A stretch of 64,000 nucleotides of DNA from Pararhodobacter sp. (GCF_034676545.1 NZ_JAUCBZ010000015.1:1271001-1335000), one strand, 5' to 3'; shown: positions 17,762 through 27,924, counted from the first letter of the stretch. Notes: generated from the sequence alone by a model not told the origin. Numbers and translations are program-made.

Positions 17762-19482
17762 ATGGCAAACCACCTCTATTATGGCGACAACCTGAAGGTT
17801 CTGCGCGAGTCGATTGCCGATGAAAGCGTCGATCTGATCTACCTTGATCCGCCGTTCAACTCGAACGCCAGCTATAACGTGCTGTTCAAAGGGCCGCAGG
17901 GAATGACTCAGCCGCGCAAATTCAGGCGTTTGACGACACCTGGCACTGGAACGACAGCGCCGAGGAGGCGTTTGGCGAGGTGATGCGCGGCCAGAATGCC
18001 GCCGCCAGCACCATGCTGCGCGCCATGCGCAGCTTTCTGGGCGACAATGACATGATGGCCTATCTCGCCATGATGGCGGTGAGGCTGCTGGAGCTGCACC
18101 GGGTGCTCAAACCCACCGGCTCGCTGTATCTGCACTGCGATCCCACGGCGAGCCATTATCTGAAGATCTTGTTGGATGCGGTGTTTGGGGCGGTGAATTT
18201 CAATAGTGAAATCATCTGGAAACGATCAAGCGCGCACAGCGATACGAAACAAGGCAAGAAAAACCACGGACATATCCACGATACGCTTCTCTATTACGCC
18301 AAAGGGAAGAACTGGACATGGAACGAAGTATTCACGCCATACGGCGAAGAATATACTGGCCGCGACTATGGCCTAATTGATGAAAAAACGGGCCGGAGAT
18401 TTCGACGAGGCGACCTAACAGCAGCGAAGGGCGGCGGCGACACCAGCTACGAGTGGCGTGTCATGAAGCCCGCTAACGAACGGGTTAGATGGGACGCTGA
18501 TTTAGACGATGAATACCTGAACCCGGCAGAGGGCAGGGAATACAAGGCCGTTCTTTCCTATAAGGGGCGTTATTGGGCATATTCACGCGCAAACATGCGT
18601 CAATTTGCGGCAGAAGGAAGGCTGCGTCACACGTTTGATGGCATGCCCGAATACAAACGCTTCCTAGACGAAATGCAGGGCATTCCATTGCAAGACGTTT
18701 GGACCGACGTTCAACCACTAACCACGGGAACTGCCGAACGCCTCGGCTACCCCACGCAAAAACCCGTGGCCCTGCTCGAACGTATCCTCTCCGCCTCATC
18801 CAACCCCGGCGATGTCGTGCTCGATCCGTTTTGCGGCTGTGGCACCACCGTGCACGCCGCGCAAAAACTCGACCGCCAGTGGATCGGCATTGACGTGACC
18901 CACCTTGCCATTGGCCTCATTGAAAAGCGTCTGCGCGACGCGTTCGAGGGGGTTCAATTCACCACCCACGGCGTCCCGCAGGATCTGGCCGGCGCGCGCG
19001 ACATGGCCAACCGGGGCCGCAACGACAAGAATTATTATTTCGAGTTTGAAAAATGGGCACTGTCCCTGCTCAACGCGCAGCCCGGCAACCTGTCGAAAAA
19101 AAGCGCCGACAAGGGCATCGACGGCAACATCTGGTTTGGCTCAAAGCACGAAGGCCGGGCGATTGTCTCGGTCAAGGCGGGCGACAATGTCGGCGTGGCG
19201 ATGATCCGCGACCTGCGCGGCGTGATCGAGCGTGAAGGTGCGGGCATTGGCGTGTTCCTCACCCTGGCCGAGCCCACCAAGCCGATGATCACCGAGGCGG
19301 CGGGGGCGGGGCAATTCGAACTGCCCGGGTTCTCGCCCGTGCCGCGTTTGCAGATCGTCACCATCGAAGAGGCCCTGCACCTGCGCGACCGCGCCGTGCG
19401 TCTGCCCGCCCGCCGCGACGACGGGTTCAAGAAAGCCCCGCGAGAGGAACGCACCAGCAATCAGGGCGCGCTCGATTTATAG
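17762..19482 (+). CDS. Beta-class DNA methyltransferase fused to Mrr-like nuclease domain, frameshifted
   Basis: The N-terminal part has the catalytic motif IV YLDPPFNS; the AdoMet motif I DPFCGCGTT comes later, the motif order of beta-class N4/N6 DNA methyltransferases. Between them is the target-recognition region. The C-terminal 140 residues (FEKWALSLLNA, KSADKGIDGNIWF, AIVSVKAGD, IRDLRGVIERE) resemble an Mrr-type PD-(D/E)xK nuclease domain. The frame breaks near 17901: FKGPQG should continue as NDSAAQIQAFDDTWHWND, but one G is missing. Joining the parts gives 573 residues. The recognition region (about 18190-18720) is visibly AT-richer than both flanks, suggesting exchange. No separate restriction gene is adjacent. 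Confidence 0.85.
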
Positions 19483-19594
19483 GGTGCAGGCGCGCGCCTT
19501 ACCCGATGACAGGACACCCCGGAAATCCGGGGGACTGTCTTAACACCGGGTAAACGCTGCACGCTAACCGCTTGATTTCACGCGTCCCCCGCTG

Positions 19595-19611
19595 TGTCCC
19601 ACGGTGGGACA
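19595..19611. promoter_or_regulatory. Palindromic operator-like site upstream of acyltransferase
   Basis: TGTCCCACGGTGGGACA is a perfect 8+1+8 palindrome, set inside a wider imperfect symmetry (GTCCCCCGC to the left, CGCGGGAC to the right). It ends 63 bases before the start of the acyltransferase gene. It looks like a dimeric repressor site; the regulator is unknown to me. A smaller hairpin CCCCGG-AAAT-CCGGGG lies upstream near 19514. Confidence 0.5.
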
Positions 19612-19674
19612 AACGCGGGACACTTCCGCTTCAACAAGCATTTACCCCGCCCGCCGTTCCTGTAATCTCTGGCA

Positions 19675-21105
19675 ATGTTCGAAATCGTCGAAGTCCCGTT
19701 TTGGCTGCTGATTCTGATCCTGCTTTTCGCGGGCGTCACCTTCGCCTCGCATTTCCTGTTCCCCTCGGTTCGCTGGTTTTTCCGCCGCCGCATGGAACGC
19801 GCCGTCGAAGAACTCAACAAACGCCTCGACCGCCCGATCCAGCCCTTCAAACTGATGCGCCGCCAGGACAACGTGATCCGCCTGATCTATGATCCCCAAG
19901 TCATGGAAGCCGTCGCCGACTACGCCCGCGAAGAAGGCGTGCCCCGATCCGTCGCCTTCGCCAAGGCCAAGTCCTACGCCCGCGAGATCGTCCCCGGTTT
20001 CTCCACCGCCACCTACTTCGGCTTCGCCATCTGGGTGGCCCGCAAGCTCAGTCAGGCGTTCTATTCCGTCCACCTCGGCGGCGGCGATGCCGAGGCCCTG
20101 CAAGGCATCGACAACAAATCCGCCGTCGTGTTCGTGATGAACCACCGCTCGAACATGGATTACGTTCTGGTCACCTGGCTGGCCGCCGACCGTTCCGCGC
20201 TTTCCTACGCCGTCGGAGAATGGGCGCAGGTCTGGCCGCTCAAGGCGTTGATCCGGGCGATGGGCGCGTATTTCATCCGGCGGCGCTATTCCAGCCCACT
20301 CTATCGCGCGGTTCTGGCCCGTTATGTCCAGATGTCGATCCACGAGGGCGTCACCCAGGCCATGTTCCCCGAGGGCGGCCTCAGCTTGAACGGCGCGGTC
20401 GGCAAGGCGAAGAAGGGGCTGCTGCATTATATCGTGCGCGACTTCAACCCCGCCAGCGAGCGCGACGTCGTGTTCGTTCCCGTCGCGCTGAATTATGATC
20501 GCGTGCTCGAGGATCGGATCCTGATCACCGCCGCAGAGACCGGCGAGCGCCGATTCCGGGTTCGGATGAGCGAGGCGCTGGGCTGGGTGATCCAGCTTGT
20601 CTGGCTCAAGGCGCGCGGCAAGTTCCATAAATTCGGCTATGCCGCCGTCTGTTACGGCGCGCCCCTGTCGTTGCAGGATTTCCTGACGCATCAGCCCGGC
20701 GCCAGCACCGAAGTCCTGGCTGACACCCTCATGACACGGATCCGCGCGGCGGTGCCTTTGTTGCCGGTCCCGCTGGCGGCCGCAGCCGTCGTGAAGGTGG
20801 GGGGATCGGCATCCATGGCGGATCTGACCGCCAAAGCGCTTGAACTGGTCGCCACCGCGCGTCAACGCCGCGCCAACATGCATCTGCCGGAGGGCACGCC
20901 CGAGGCGGCGATGCGCTCCGGGATTGATGCGCTGATCTTGCGGGGCATCCTGGAACGTGACGGCGAGACGATTCGGATCGCGCCGCGGCAAGAGCGCACC
21001 TTGGGCTATTACGCGGCGTCGGTGCTGCAACGCTTGGCAGAGCCCGAAATCGGCGTCACAGATCGAGACCCCGAGGCCGAGCTTCCTGGTGCTCAAGAGA
21101 CATAA
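19675..21105 (+). CDS. PlsB-like glycerol-3-phosphate / lysophosphatidate acyltransferase
   Basis: A 476-residue protein with an N-terminal membrane anchor (FWLLILILLFAGVTF, about 9-24) and a PlsC-type acyltransferase domain: NHRSNMD gives the catalytic HX4D (His157-Asp162), and FPEGG (231-235) is the phosphate-binding motif. These enzymes acylate glycerol-3-phosphate or lysophosphatidate at the inner membrane in phospholipid synthesis. The C-terminal third has no motif I recognise. It lies between the methyltransferase and ccr, with a 17-base palindrome upstream. Confidence 0.85.
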   Translation: MFEIVEVPFWLLILILLFAGVTFASHFLFPSVRWFFRRRMERAVEELNKRLDRPIQPFKLMRRQDNVIRLIYDPQVMEAVADYAREEGVPRSVAFAKAKSYAREIVPGFSTATYFGFAIWVARKLSQAFYSVHLGGGDAEALQGIDNKSAVVFVMNHRSNMDYVLVTWLAADRSALSYAVGEWAQVWPLKALIRAMGAYFIRRRYSSPLYRAVLARYVQMSIHEGVTQAMFPEGGLSLNGAVGKAKKGLLHYIVRDFNPASERDVVFVPVALNYDRVLEDRILITAAETGERRFRVRMSEALGWVIQLVWLKARGKFHKFGYAAVCYGAPLSLQDFLTHQPGASTEVLADTLMTRIRAAVPLLPVPLAAAAVVKVGGSASMADLTAKALELVATARQRRANMHLPEGTPEAAMRSGIDALILRGILERDGETIRIAPRQERTLGYYAASVLQRLAEPEIGVTDRDPEAELPGAQET

Positions 21106-21216
21106 AATTACAATTTCGTGGCAAAGAGGGTTGCATTGTTGCGCGGGCGCACTTATTGATGCTGCAACTGCCGCATACATTCTGCGACGCGGCACACTGA
21201 CCTGCAGGAGAGATTT
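21106..21216 (+). promoter_or_regulatory. ccr upstream region with inverted GTTGCA/TGCAAC
   Basis: GTTGCA (21130-21135) and TGCAAC (21163-21168) are inverted, with a second TTGC copy just after the first. The spacing is wide for one dimer, so this may be two half-sites. ccr genes are controlled by dedicated activators in related bacteria, but no consensus match is claimed. The ribosome site CAGGAGAG precedes the start. Confidence 0.35.
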
Positions 21217-22506
<1,290 letters not shown>

Positions 22507-22531
22507 GGTCATTCGCTGAGAGACGCCATCA

Positions 22532-22556
22532 AGGCCGCTCCGTTTCGGGGCGGCCT
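22532..22556 (+). terminator. Hairpin after ccr
   Basis: AGGCCGC (22532-22538) pairs with GCGGCCT (22550-22556) around a short interior. It is followed only by TTGCC, so termination may be weak. Located 26 bases after the ccr stop. Confidence 0.5.
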
Positions 22557-22633
22557 TTGCCATGCCCGCGTCGCGGTTCCAAGCCAGGTCAACGGTTTCT
22601 CAACCAAGCTGCGCCTAACGTTCGTGAACGATC

Positions 22634-22822
22634 ATGGGCAGGAGCGATGATTTGCAACACGAATGGATGTTTCAAACCCTCAGGGAATTGCAGGACTATG
22701 CCGTGAATCACGAATTTCTCAGGCTCAAGGAGCATCTGGATCAGGCGGTCGACCTGGCGATGCTGGAGGTCACCAACATGGCCGACAATCGCCCCGATCC
22801 GGGCCATCAGGTGCCGCCTTGA
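22634..22822 (+). CDS. Small helical conserved hypothetical protein
   Basis: A 62-residue acidic protein, MGRSDDLQHEWMFQTLRELQ and onward, predicted mostly helical (LRELQDYAVNHEFLRLKEHL, QAVDLAMLEVTNM). I recall similar short proteins in Rhodobacteraceae but no function. It ends before the LysE-type gene. The start is uncertain: the first ATG has little ribosome site, and an internal Met (MFQTL) is possible. Confidence 0.5.
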   Translation: MGRSDDLQHEWMFQTLRELQDYAVNHEFLRLKEHLDQAVDLAMLEVTNMADNRPDPGHQVPP

Positions 22823-22885
22823 TGCGCGGGTTTACAAACCCTTCGCGATGACGTCCAAAAGGCGCGTTGTTGTGCCGGAGTTGCC

Positions 22886-23497
22886 ATGTACGTTGCCCTT
22901 TTGGCCGGGTTTTTCTCGGGTCTCAGCCTGATCGCCGCAATCGGGGCGCAGAATGCGGTCGTCCTGCGTCAGGGCCTGAAACGGGAGCATGTCGGTCTGG
23001 TGGTCCTTGTGTGTTCGGCGTCCGATATCGTGTTGATCGCGGCGGGGGTGGCGGGGTTCTCCAGCGTGACGGCACGGTATCCGTGGGTAACGCCAGTGAT
23101 GCTGTGGGGCGGGGTTGCGTTTCTGCTGGGCTACGGCGCGCTCAGGTTCCGGGCGGCGTGGCAGGGCGGGTCAGCTTTGCTGGCCAGTTCCGCGACCCCC
23201 GCCTCGGCCAAGCGCGTGGTGCTGACGGTGCTGGCGCTGACCTGGCTCAACCCGCATGTCTATGTGGACACTTTGGCGTTGCTGGGCGCATTGTCGGCGC
23301 AATATACCCCGTATCACGCCAGTTTCGGGGTGGGGGCCGCGGTGTCTTCGGTCGTGTTCTTCGCGACTCTGGGCTATGGTGCGCGATTGCTGGCCCCGGT
23401 ACTGGCGCGGCCCAAAGCCTGGGTGATCCTGGAGATCGTCATCGGCGCGGTGATGTGGGCCATTGCCGCGGGGTTGGCGGTGCAAGCCATGAGGTAG
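22886..23497 (+). CDS. LysE/ArgO family amino-acid exporter
   Basis: A 203-residue inner-membrane protein with about six hydrophobic segments and the LysE signature GLSLIAAIGAQNAVVLRQG (12-30), then LTWLNPHVYVDT. LysE/ArgO proteins export basic amino acids (lysine, arginine and analogues), preventing toxic build-up. The usual divergent LysR-type regulator (LysG/ArgP) is not next to it. It is followed 3 bases later by the OsmC gene. Substrate specificity is inferred from the family only. Confidence 0.88.
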   Translation: MYVALLAGFFSGLSLIAAIGAQNAVVLRQGLKREHVGLVVLVCSASDIVLIAAGVAGFSSVTARYPWVTPVMLWGGVAFLLGYGALRFRAAWQGGSALLASSATPASAKRVVLTVLALTWLNPHVYVDTLALLGALSAQYTPYHASFGVGAAVSSVVFFATLGYGARLLAPVLARPKAWVILEIVIGAVMWAIAAGLAVQAMR

Positions 23498-23500
23498 CGC

Positions 23501-23968
23501 ATGTCGCAACACGTCTATACATCAACGATCCGCTGGACCGGAAACACCGGGTCGGGGACTTCAAGTTATCGCGGATACACGCGCGATTGGGACGTCGCGG
23601 TGCCCGGCAAGCCGGTGATCGCCTGTTCAAACGATCCGTTGCTGGGCGGTGATCCGGGCAAGATGAACCCCGAGGATCTGCTGCTCTCGGCGCTCTCGGC
23701 CTGTCATATGCTGTGGTATCTGCATCTGGCGTCTGACGCGGGCCTCGTGGTGACCGCGTATGAGGATACCCCCGAAGGCACCGGCGAGGTTGAGGCCAAC
23801 GGCGCCGCGCGGTTTGTCGCCGCCACGTTGCGGCCACGGATCACGCTCAAACCGGGTGCAGACATGGACCGGGCGCGGGCGATCCATCACGAGATCCACA
23901 AGGTTTGCTTTATTGCGCGCTCGGTGAATTTCCCGGTAACCATCGCGCCGCATTTCGTGACAGACTAG
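23501..23968 (+). CDS. OsmC/Ohr family peroxiredoxin-like protein
   Basis: A 155-residue OsmC-fold protein. The two redox-active cysteines are visible in ALSACHMLWYLHLA and KVCFIARSV. The family reduces organic hydroperoxides using thiol cofactors; this variant (NDPLLGGDPGKMNPEDLLL) is closer to the general OsmC branch than to Ohr. It probably shares a transcript with the LysE-type gene just upstream. Confidence 0.9.
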   Translation: MSQHVYTSTIRWTGNTGSGTSSYRGYTRDWDVAVPGKPVIACSNDPLLGGDPGKMNPEDLLLSALSACHMLWYLHLASDAGLVVTAYEDTPEGTGEVEANGAARFVAATLRPRITLKPGADMDRARAIHHEIHKVCFIARSVNFPVTIAPHFVTD

Positions 23969-23990
23969 GCATCTGGACAGGAGGGACTCT

Positions 23991-24395
23991 ATGGACATTC
24001 AACGCCCCGGAACCGTCGCATCGCGGCCCGGTCCGGCCGAGTATTTCACCGGCACCGTTCGGTTTGATGCCGCGTTCAAACGCGCCGCGCCGGCGACCCT
24101 GAGCGGGTTGACCGTGACCTTCGAGCCCGGCGCGCGCACCAACTGGCACACGCATCCTCTGGGGCAGACCTTGCTGATCCTGTCGGGCCTCGGCTGGGTG
24201 CAGCGCGAGGGTGGGCCGGTCGAGGTGGTGCGCCCCGGCGATATCGTCTGGTTCGAGCCCGGTGAACGGCATTGGCACGGCGCCTCTGACACGGTGGCCA
24301 TGTCGCATCTGGCGGTGGCCGAGGCGCTTGACGGGGTGTCGGTTGACTGGGCGGACCCGGTCGATGACAGCACCTATCACGGCGCAAAGGCCTGA
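23991..24395 (+). CDS. Cupin domain protein
   Basis: A 134-residue single-domain cupin. Motif 1 is WHTHPLGQTLLILSG and motif 2 is RPGDIVWFEPGERHWHGA, giving three or four His/Glu metal ligands. Such small cupins accompany hydroperoxide or carboxymuconolactone-type enzymes; substrate unknown. GGAGGG lies just before the ATG. It follows the OsmC gene by 22 bases. Confidence 0.88.
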   Translation: MDIQRPGTVASRPGPAEYFTGTVRFDAAFKRAAPATLSGLTVTFEPGARTNWHTHPLGQTLLILSGLGWVQREGGPVEVVRPGDIVWFEPGERHWHGASDTVAMSHLAVAEALDGVSVDWADPVDDSTYHGAKA

Positions 24396-24412
24396 CGCGA
24401 AAGGGGGCCGGG

Positions 24413-25009
24413 ATGACCAGCGATGCGGACCCGGACGTTGATGCGTTGTTTGAAAACGCCGAGACATGGCAGGCCGAGCGGGTCGCGCTACGGGCGATCC
24501 TGCGCGATGTCGGGCTGGTCGAGACGCTGAAATGGGGCAAGGCCTGTTATACCTACAACGGGCAAAACGTGGCGATCTTCTTTGGCCTCAAGGCGCATTG
24601 CGGGGTGGCGTTCTTCAAGGGGTCTTTGCTGCGCGATCCTGATGAAATCCTGATCCAACAGGGGAAAAACTCGCAAGCGGTGCGGCTGATGGCCTTCACC
24701 TCGGTGGCGCAGATAAACGCGGGCGAGGCCCGGCTCCGGGCATTTCTGGCCGCGGCGATCACGCTGGAGAAAGAGGGCCGCAAGGTCGATTTCAGCCAAA
24801 AGCACAATCTGGAATACCCCGATGAGTTGACACAGGCGCTCGACGACGACCCGGATTTCGCCGCCGCCTTCGAGGCGCTGACGCCGGGCCGTCAGCGGGG
24901 TTATGTGCTGCATTTCAGCGACGCGAAACAAAGCGAAACCCGTACCCGGCGCATTGAAAAATACCGCCAGAAAATTCTGGACGGGCGCGGGATGAACGAC
25001 TGGAAATAG
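24413..25009 (+). CDS. YdeI/OmdA-like protein with DUF1801 domain
   Basis: A 198-residue protein. The N-terminal DUF1801-like half has LKWGKACYTYNGQNVAIFFG, and the C-terminal OmdA/YdeI tail has LTPGRQRGYVLHFSDAKQ and the ETRTRRIEKY repeat-like end. YdeI-type proteins are linked to envelope stress and antimicrobial-peptide tolerance in other bacteria. It is the second DUF1801-type protein in the window. Last gene of a four-gene run; convergent with moeB. Confidence 0.85.
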   Translation: MTSDADPDVDALFENAETWQAERVALRAILRDVGLVETLKWGKACYTYNGQNVAIFFGLKAHCGVAFFKGSLLRDPDEILIQQGKNSQAVRLMAFTSVAQINAGEARLRAFLAAAITLEKEGRKVDFSQKHNLEYPDELTQALDDDPDFAAAFEALTPGRQRGYVLHFSDAKQSETRTRRIEKYRQKILDGRGMNDWK

Positions 25010-25019
25010 CCTGCCCGCG

Positions 25020-26063
25020 TCAGGTCTTGTCGCCGCAGATCGGGCAATCCGCGCGCCGCTTGGTGTTGATGCGCCGGGTTTCCGCGTAAAGCCCGTCATA
25101 CAGCAGCATCACGCCGCGCAAAACCTCGCCCGCGCCGGTCAGATATTTGATCGCCTCCAGCGCCATCATCGTGCCCAGAACGCCCGGCAGCGGCGCAATG
25201 ACCCCCGCTTCGGCGCAGGTCGGCACCAGACCGGGGGCGGCGGGCTCGGGAAAGACGCAGGTGTAACACGGGCCGCCGCGTGCCGGGTCGAACAGCGAGA
25301 TCTGCCCCTCCCATTGGGTGATCGCGGCCGAGATCAACGGCTTGCCAAGCGTCACGGCGGTGCGGTTCGCCAGATGCCTTGTGTCGAAATTGTCGGTGCC
25401 CTCAAGGATCAGGTCATAGTCGGCAAACAGCGTCTGGGCGTTGTCCGGGGTCAGGCGATGCTGATAGGGGCGCACGGTGATGAACGGGTTGAGCGCCTGC
25501 ATCTGTTGCGCGGCGGAATGGACCTTGGGCTGGCCGATGCGCGCGTCGGTGTGGATGATCTGGCGTTGCAGGTTCGAGCCCTCGACATGATCATCGTCGA
25601 TCACGCCAATCGTGCCAACCCCGGCGGCGGCGAGATACAGCAACGCCGGAGAGCCCAACCCGCCCGCACCAATCACCAGCACCTTGGCCTGTTTCAGCCG
25701 CTTTTGCCCGGCCCCGCCGACCTCGCGCAGCATCATATGGCGGGCGTAGCGGCTGAGTTCGGCGTCGGTGAAGGTGGGCGCGGGTTGGGTTTGCGTGGGC
25801 GCTTTGGGCATCGCGCGGCGGCGCAGATGTTGCAGCCCGGTGCGATAGGCCCAGATCGCGCCGACCGCGAGGGCCAGCACCAGCCACGGGCGCGCGTCGC
25901 CGCCGGTGGCAAGACGCAGGCTGGCGTCGGGCGGCAGGGTGAGGTTGATCAGCACGACCACCAGCCAAATCCCGGCCAACAGCGCCAGCCGCAGCCGCAG
26001 CGGAATTTTCAGCACCGTCGCGACGGCAAACAGGCCCGCAGCCAGAAGAAAAACCCGCAGCAT
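25020..26063 (-). CDS. moeB: MoeB/ThiF-family adenylyltransferase with membrane anchor
   Basis: A 347-residue E1-like enzyme. Residues 100-347 are the adenylyltransferase: GAGGLGS (132-138) binds ATP, GTDNFDTR (222-229) is conserved, and CYTC (266-269) with CPIC (340-343) form the structural zinc site. It activates the C-terminus of the molybdopterin synthase small subunit, or of ThiS-type carriers. Unusually, the first 75 residues contain three hydrophobic helices; a start at Met85 would give the classical soluble form. The ATG directly abuts the dut stop, so the long form is plausible. Confidence 0.85.
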   Translation of the reverse strand: MLRVFLLAAGLFAVATVLKIPLRLRLALLAGIWLVVVLINLTLPPDASLRLATGGDARPWLVLALAVGAIWAYRTGLQHLRRRAMPKAPTQTQPAPTFTDAELSRYARHMMLREVGGAGQKRLKQAKVLVIGAGGLGSPALLYLAAAGVGTIGVIDDDHVEGSNLQRQIIHTDARIGQPKVHSAAQQMQALNPFITVRPYQHRLTPDNAQTLFADYDLILEGTDNFDTRHLANRTAVTLGKPLISAAITQWEGQISLFDPARGGPCYTCVFPEPAAPGLVPTCAEAGVIAPLPGVLGTMMALEAIKYLTGAGEVLRGVMLLYDGLYAETRRINTKRRADCPICGDKT

Positions 26064-26531
26064 TCAGTGACGCCCCGTCGAGCCAAAGCCGCCCGTACCG
26101 CGCGTGGTGTCGGACAGGGTTTCGACCGTGACGAACCGCCCCTGCACCACCGGCGCGATGATGGCCTGCGCGATGCGTTCGCCGTGTGCGATGGTATAGG
26201 GTGCATCACCGAGATTGATCATCGGTACACCCACCGGGCCACGGTAATCGCTGTCGATGGTGCCCGGCGTGTTGGGCATGGTGATGCCGTGTTTCGACGC
26301 CAGCCCGGACCGAGGGCGCACCTGCATTTCATAGCCTTGCGGGATTTCCACGCGCAGCCCGACCGGCACGATGCGACGTTGCATCGGCTGCAAGGTGATC
26401 CCCGCCTCGCGATCCGCAAGCGGCAGGTTGGCGCGCAGATCGGCCCCCGCAGCCCCCGGCGTTTCATAGCGCGGCAGGTCAATGGCGGGATCGGCCCAAT
26501 CCTCGCGCAGGGTTTTGACAATAACGCTCAT
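26064..26531 (-). CDS. dut: dUTP diphosphatase
   Basis: A 155-residue trimeric dUTPase, hydrolysing dUTP to dUMP and keeping uracil out of DNA. The family motifs are in order: GADLRA (29-34), PRSGLA (73-78), GTIDSDYRG (90-98), ERIAQ (118-122) and the C-terminal P-loop-like RGTGGFGSTG (144-153). The start overlaps the coaBC stop by 4 bases, the classic coaBC-dut arrangement. Confidence 0.96.
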   Translation of the reverse strand: MSVIVKTLREDWADPAIDLPRYETPGAAGADLRANLPLADREAGITLQPMQRRIVPVGLRVEIPQGYEMQVRPRSGLASKHGITMPNTPGTIDSDYRGPVGVPMINLGDAPYTIAHGERIAQAIIAPVVQGRFVTVETLSDTTRGTGGFGSTGRH

Positions 26532-27727
26532 GCGGCTGGCCCCAAGGTTGCGGCGATGCGGGCGGCGATGCGGCGGGCGACTTCGGCCTTGGGCAGACGC
26601 GGCCAGTCCTCGACGCTGTCGGCGGTGATCAGATGCACGGCGTTTTCCGCGCCGCCCATGATGCCGGTGGCGGGCGAGACGTCATTGGCAATGATCCAGT
26701 CGCAGCCTTTGCGCAGTCGCTTGGCTTGGGCGTGGGCGATGACGGATTCGGTCTCGGCGGCAAAGCCGACGACCAGCGGCGGGCGCTGGGCGTGGTGGCT
26801 GATGGTTGCCAGAATGTCGGGGTTTTCGGCAAATTCCAGCGTTGGCAGGGCTCCGGCGATTTTCTTCATCTTTTGCCCGGCTTCGTTCTTCACGCGCCAG
26901 TCGGCGACGGCGGCGGCAAAGATCGCAGCATCGGCGGGCAGGGCGGATTGCACGGCCTCCAGCATCTGCTGCGCGGTGTCCACCCGGATCACGGTCACGC
27001 CCGCTGGTGGCGGGGTGCTGGCCGGGCCGGTGACGAAACTGACCTGTGCCCCCAGATCGCGCAGCGCCGCCGCCAGTGCACTGCCCTGTTGGCCGGACGA
27101 GCGATTGGCGATATAGCGCACCGGGTCAATCGGTTCATGCGTCGGGCCCGAGGTCACCAGGATGTGCCTGCCTTTAAGCGGACCGTCTGACAGCGCGGTG
27201 TCAATGGCGGCCAGAATTGCGGCGGGTTCCGCCATGCGACCCGGGCCATGCTCGCCACAGGCCATATCGCCGATATCCGGGCCAATCGTCAGAATGCCAT
27301 CGCCCGTCAGGGTCGCGAGGTTGCGCTGTGTCGCCGGATGCTCCCACATGCGCACGTTCATGGCCGGGGCGATCAGCACGCGTTTGTCGGTCGCCATCAA
27401 GAGGGTCGAGGCCAGATCCGTCGCGTGGCCTTGCGCCATTTTCGCCATGAGGTCGGCGGTGCAGGGCGCCACGACCACCAGATCCGCCGCGCGCGACAGC
27501 TGGATATGGCCCATTTCGGCCTCGGTTGTCAGGTCGAACAGGTCTTGGTGCAGAGGTTCACCGGCCAAGGCCGCCACCGACAGGGGCGTGACAAACTCCG
27601 CCCCTGCGCGGGTCAGAACCGGCGTGACACTGGCCCCTTGACCGCGCAAGAGCCGGATCAGTTCCAGCGCTTTATACGCGGCGATCCCGCCGCCAATGAT
27701 CAGTAGAATGCGCTTTCCCGCCAGCAT
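26528..27727 (-). CDS. coaBC: Bifunctional CoaBC, coenzyme A biosynthesis
   Basis: A 399-residue fusion. The N-terminal half is the FMN-dependent phosphopantothenoylcysteine decarboxylase (GGGIAAYKALELIRLL; APAMNVRMW; MACGEHGPGRM). The C-terminal half is the phosphopantothenate-cysteine ligase (VTSGPTHEPIDPVRYIANRS; AAVADWR; KMKK). Together they make 4'-phosphopantetheine. First gene of the coaBC-dut-moeB minus-strand operon. Confidence 0.96.
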   Translation of the reverse strand: MLAGKRILLIIGGGIAAYKALELIRLLRGQGASVTPVLTRAGAEFVTPLSVAALAGEPLHQDLFDLTTEAEMGHIQLSRAADLVVVAPCTADLMAKMAQGHATDLASTLLMATDKRVLIAPAMNVRMWEHPATQRNLATLTGDGILTIGPDIGDMACGEHGPGRMAEPAAILAAIDTALSDGPLKGRHILVTSGPTHEPIDPVRYIANRSSGQQGSALAAALRDLGAQVSFVTGPASTPPPAGVTVIRVDTAQQMLEAVQSALPADAAIFAAAVADWRVKNEAGQKMKKIAGALPTLEFAENPDILATISHHAQRPPLVVGFAAETESVIAHAQAKRLRKGCDWIIANDVSPATGIMGGAENAVHLITADSVEDWPRLPKAEVARRIAARIAATLGPAA

Positions 27728-27882
27728 GTCAGCCCCCGCCTCGATTTCACTCTGGTGTATTGGCGAGGCGGGAGGTTGGCAACTGCTAGCCGTGTCACCA
27801 CGCCCCCGCCACGCGCCCGTCTTGGAGCTCAGGTGTCACGGGCATCAAATCACATCAAGATGACCATCTGCACAAAACCCGC

Positions 27883-27909
27883 TTGATTTCCCGACGCACC
27901 TGCAATAAT
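27883..27909 (+). promoter_or_regulatory. Promoter of tRNA-Trp
   Basis: TTGATT (27883-27888) and an extended -10, TG-C-AATAAT (TG at 27901-27902, box 27904-27909), 15 bases apart. Transcription would start about 8 bases before the tRNA. The preceding 150 bases, back to coaBC, show no gene. Confidence 0.5.
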
Positions 27910-27924
27910 CCCCGCCTCAGGCTT

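Noticed and set aside
22867..23652. A second plus-strand frame overlapping the LysE-type gene
   Set aside because: Gly/Arg-rich out-of-frame reading; the LysE frame has membrane helices and the family signature.
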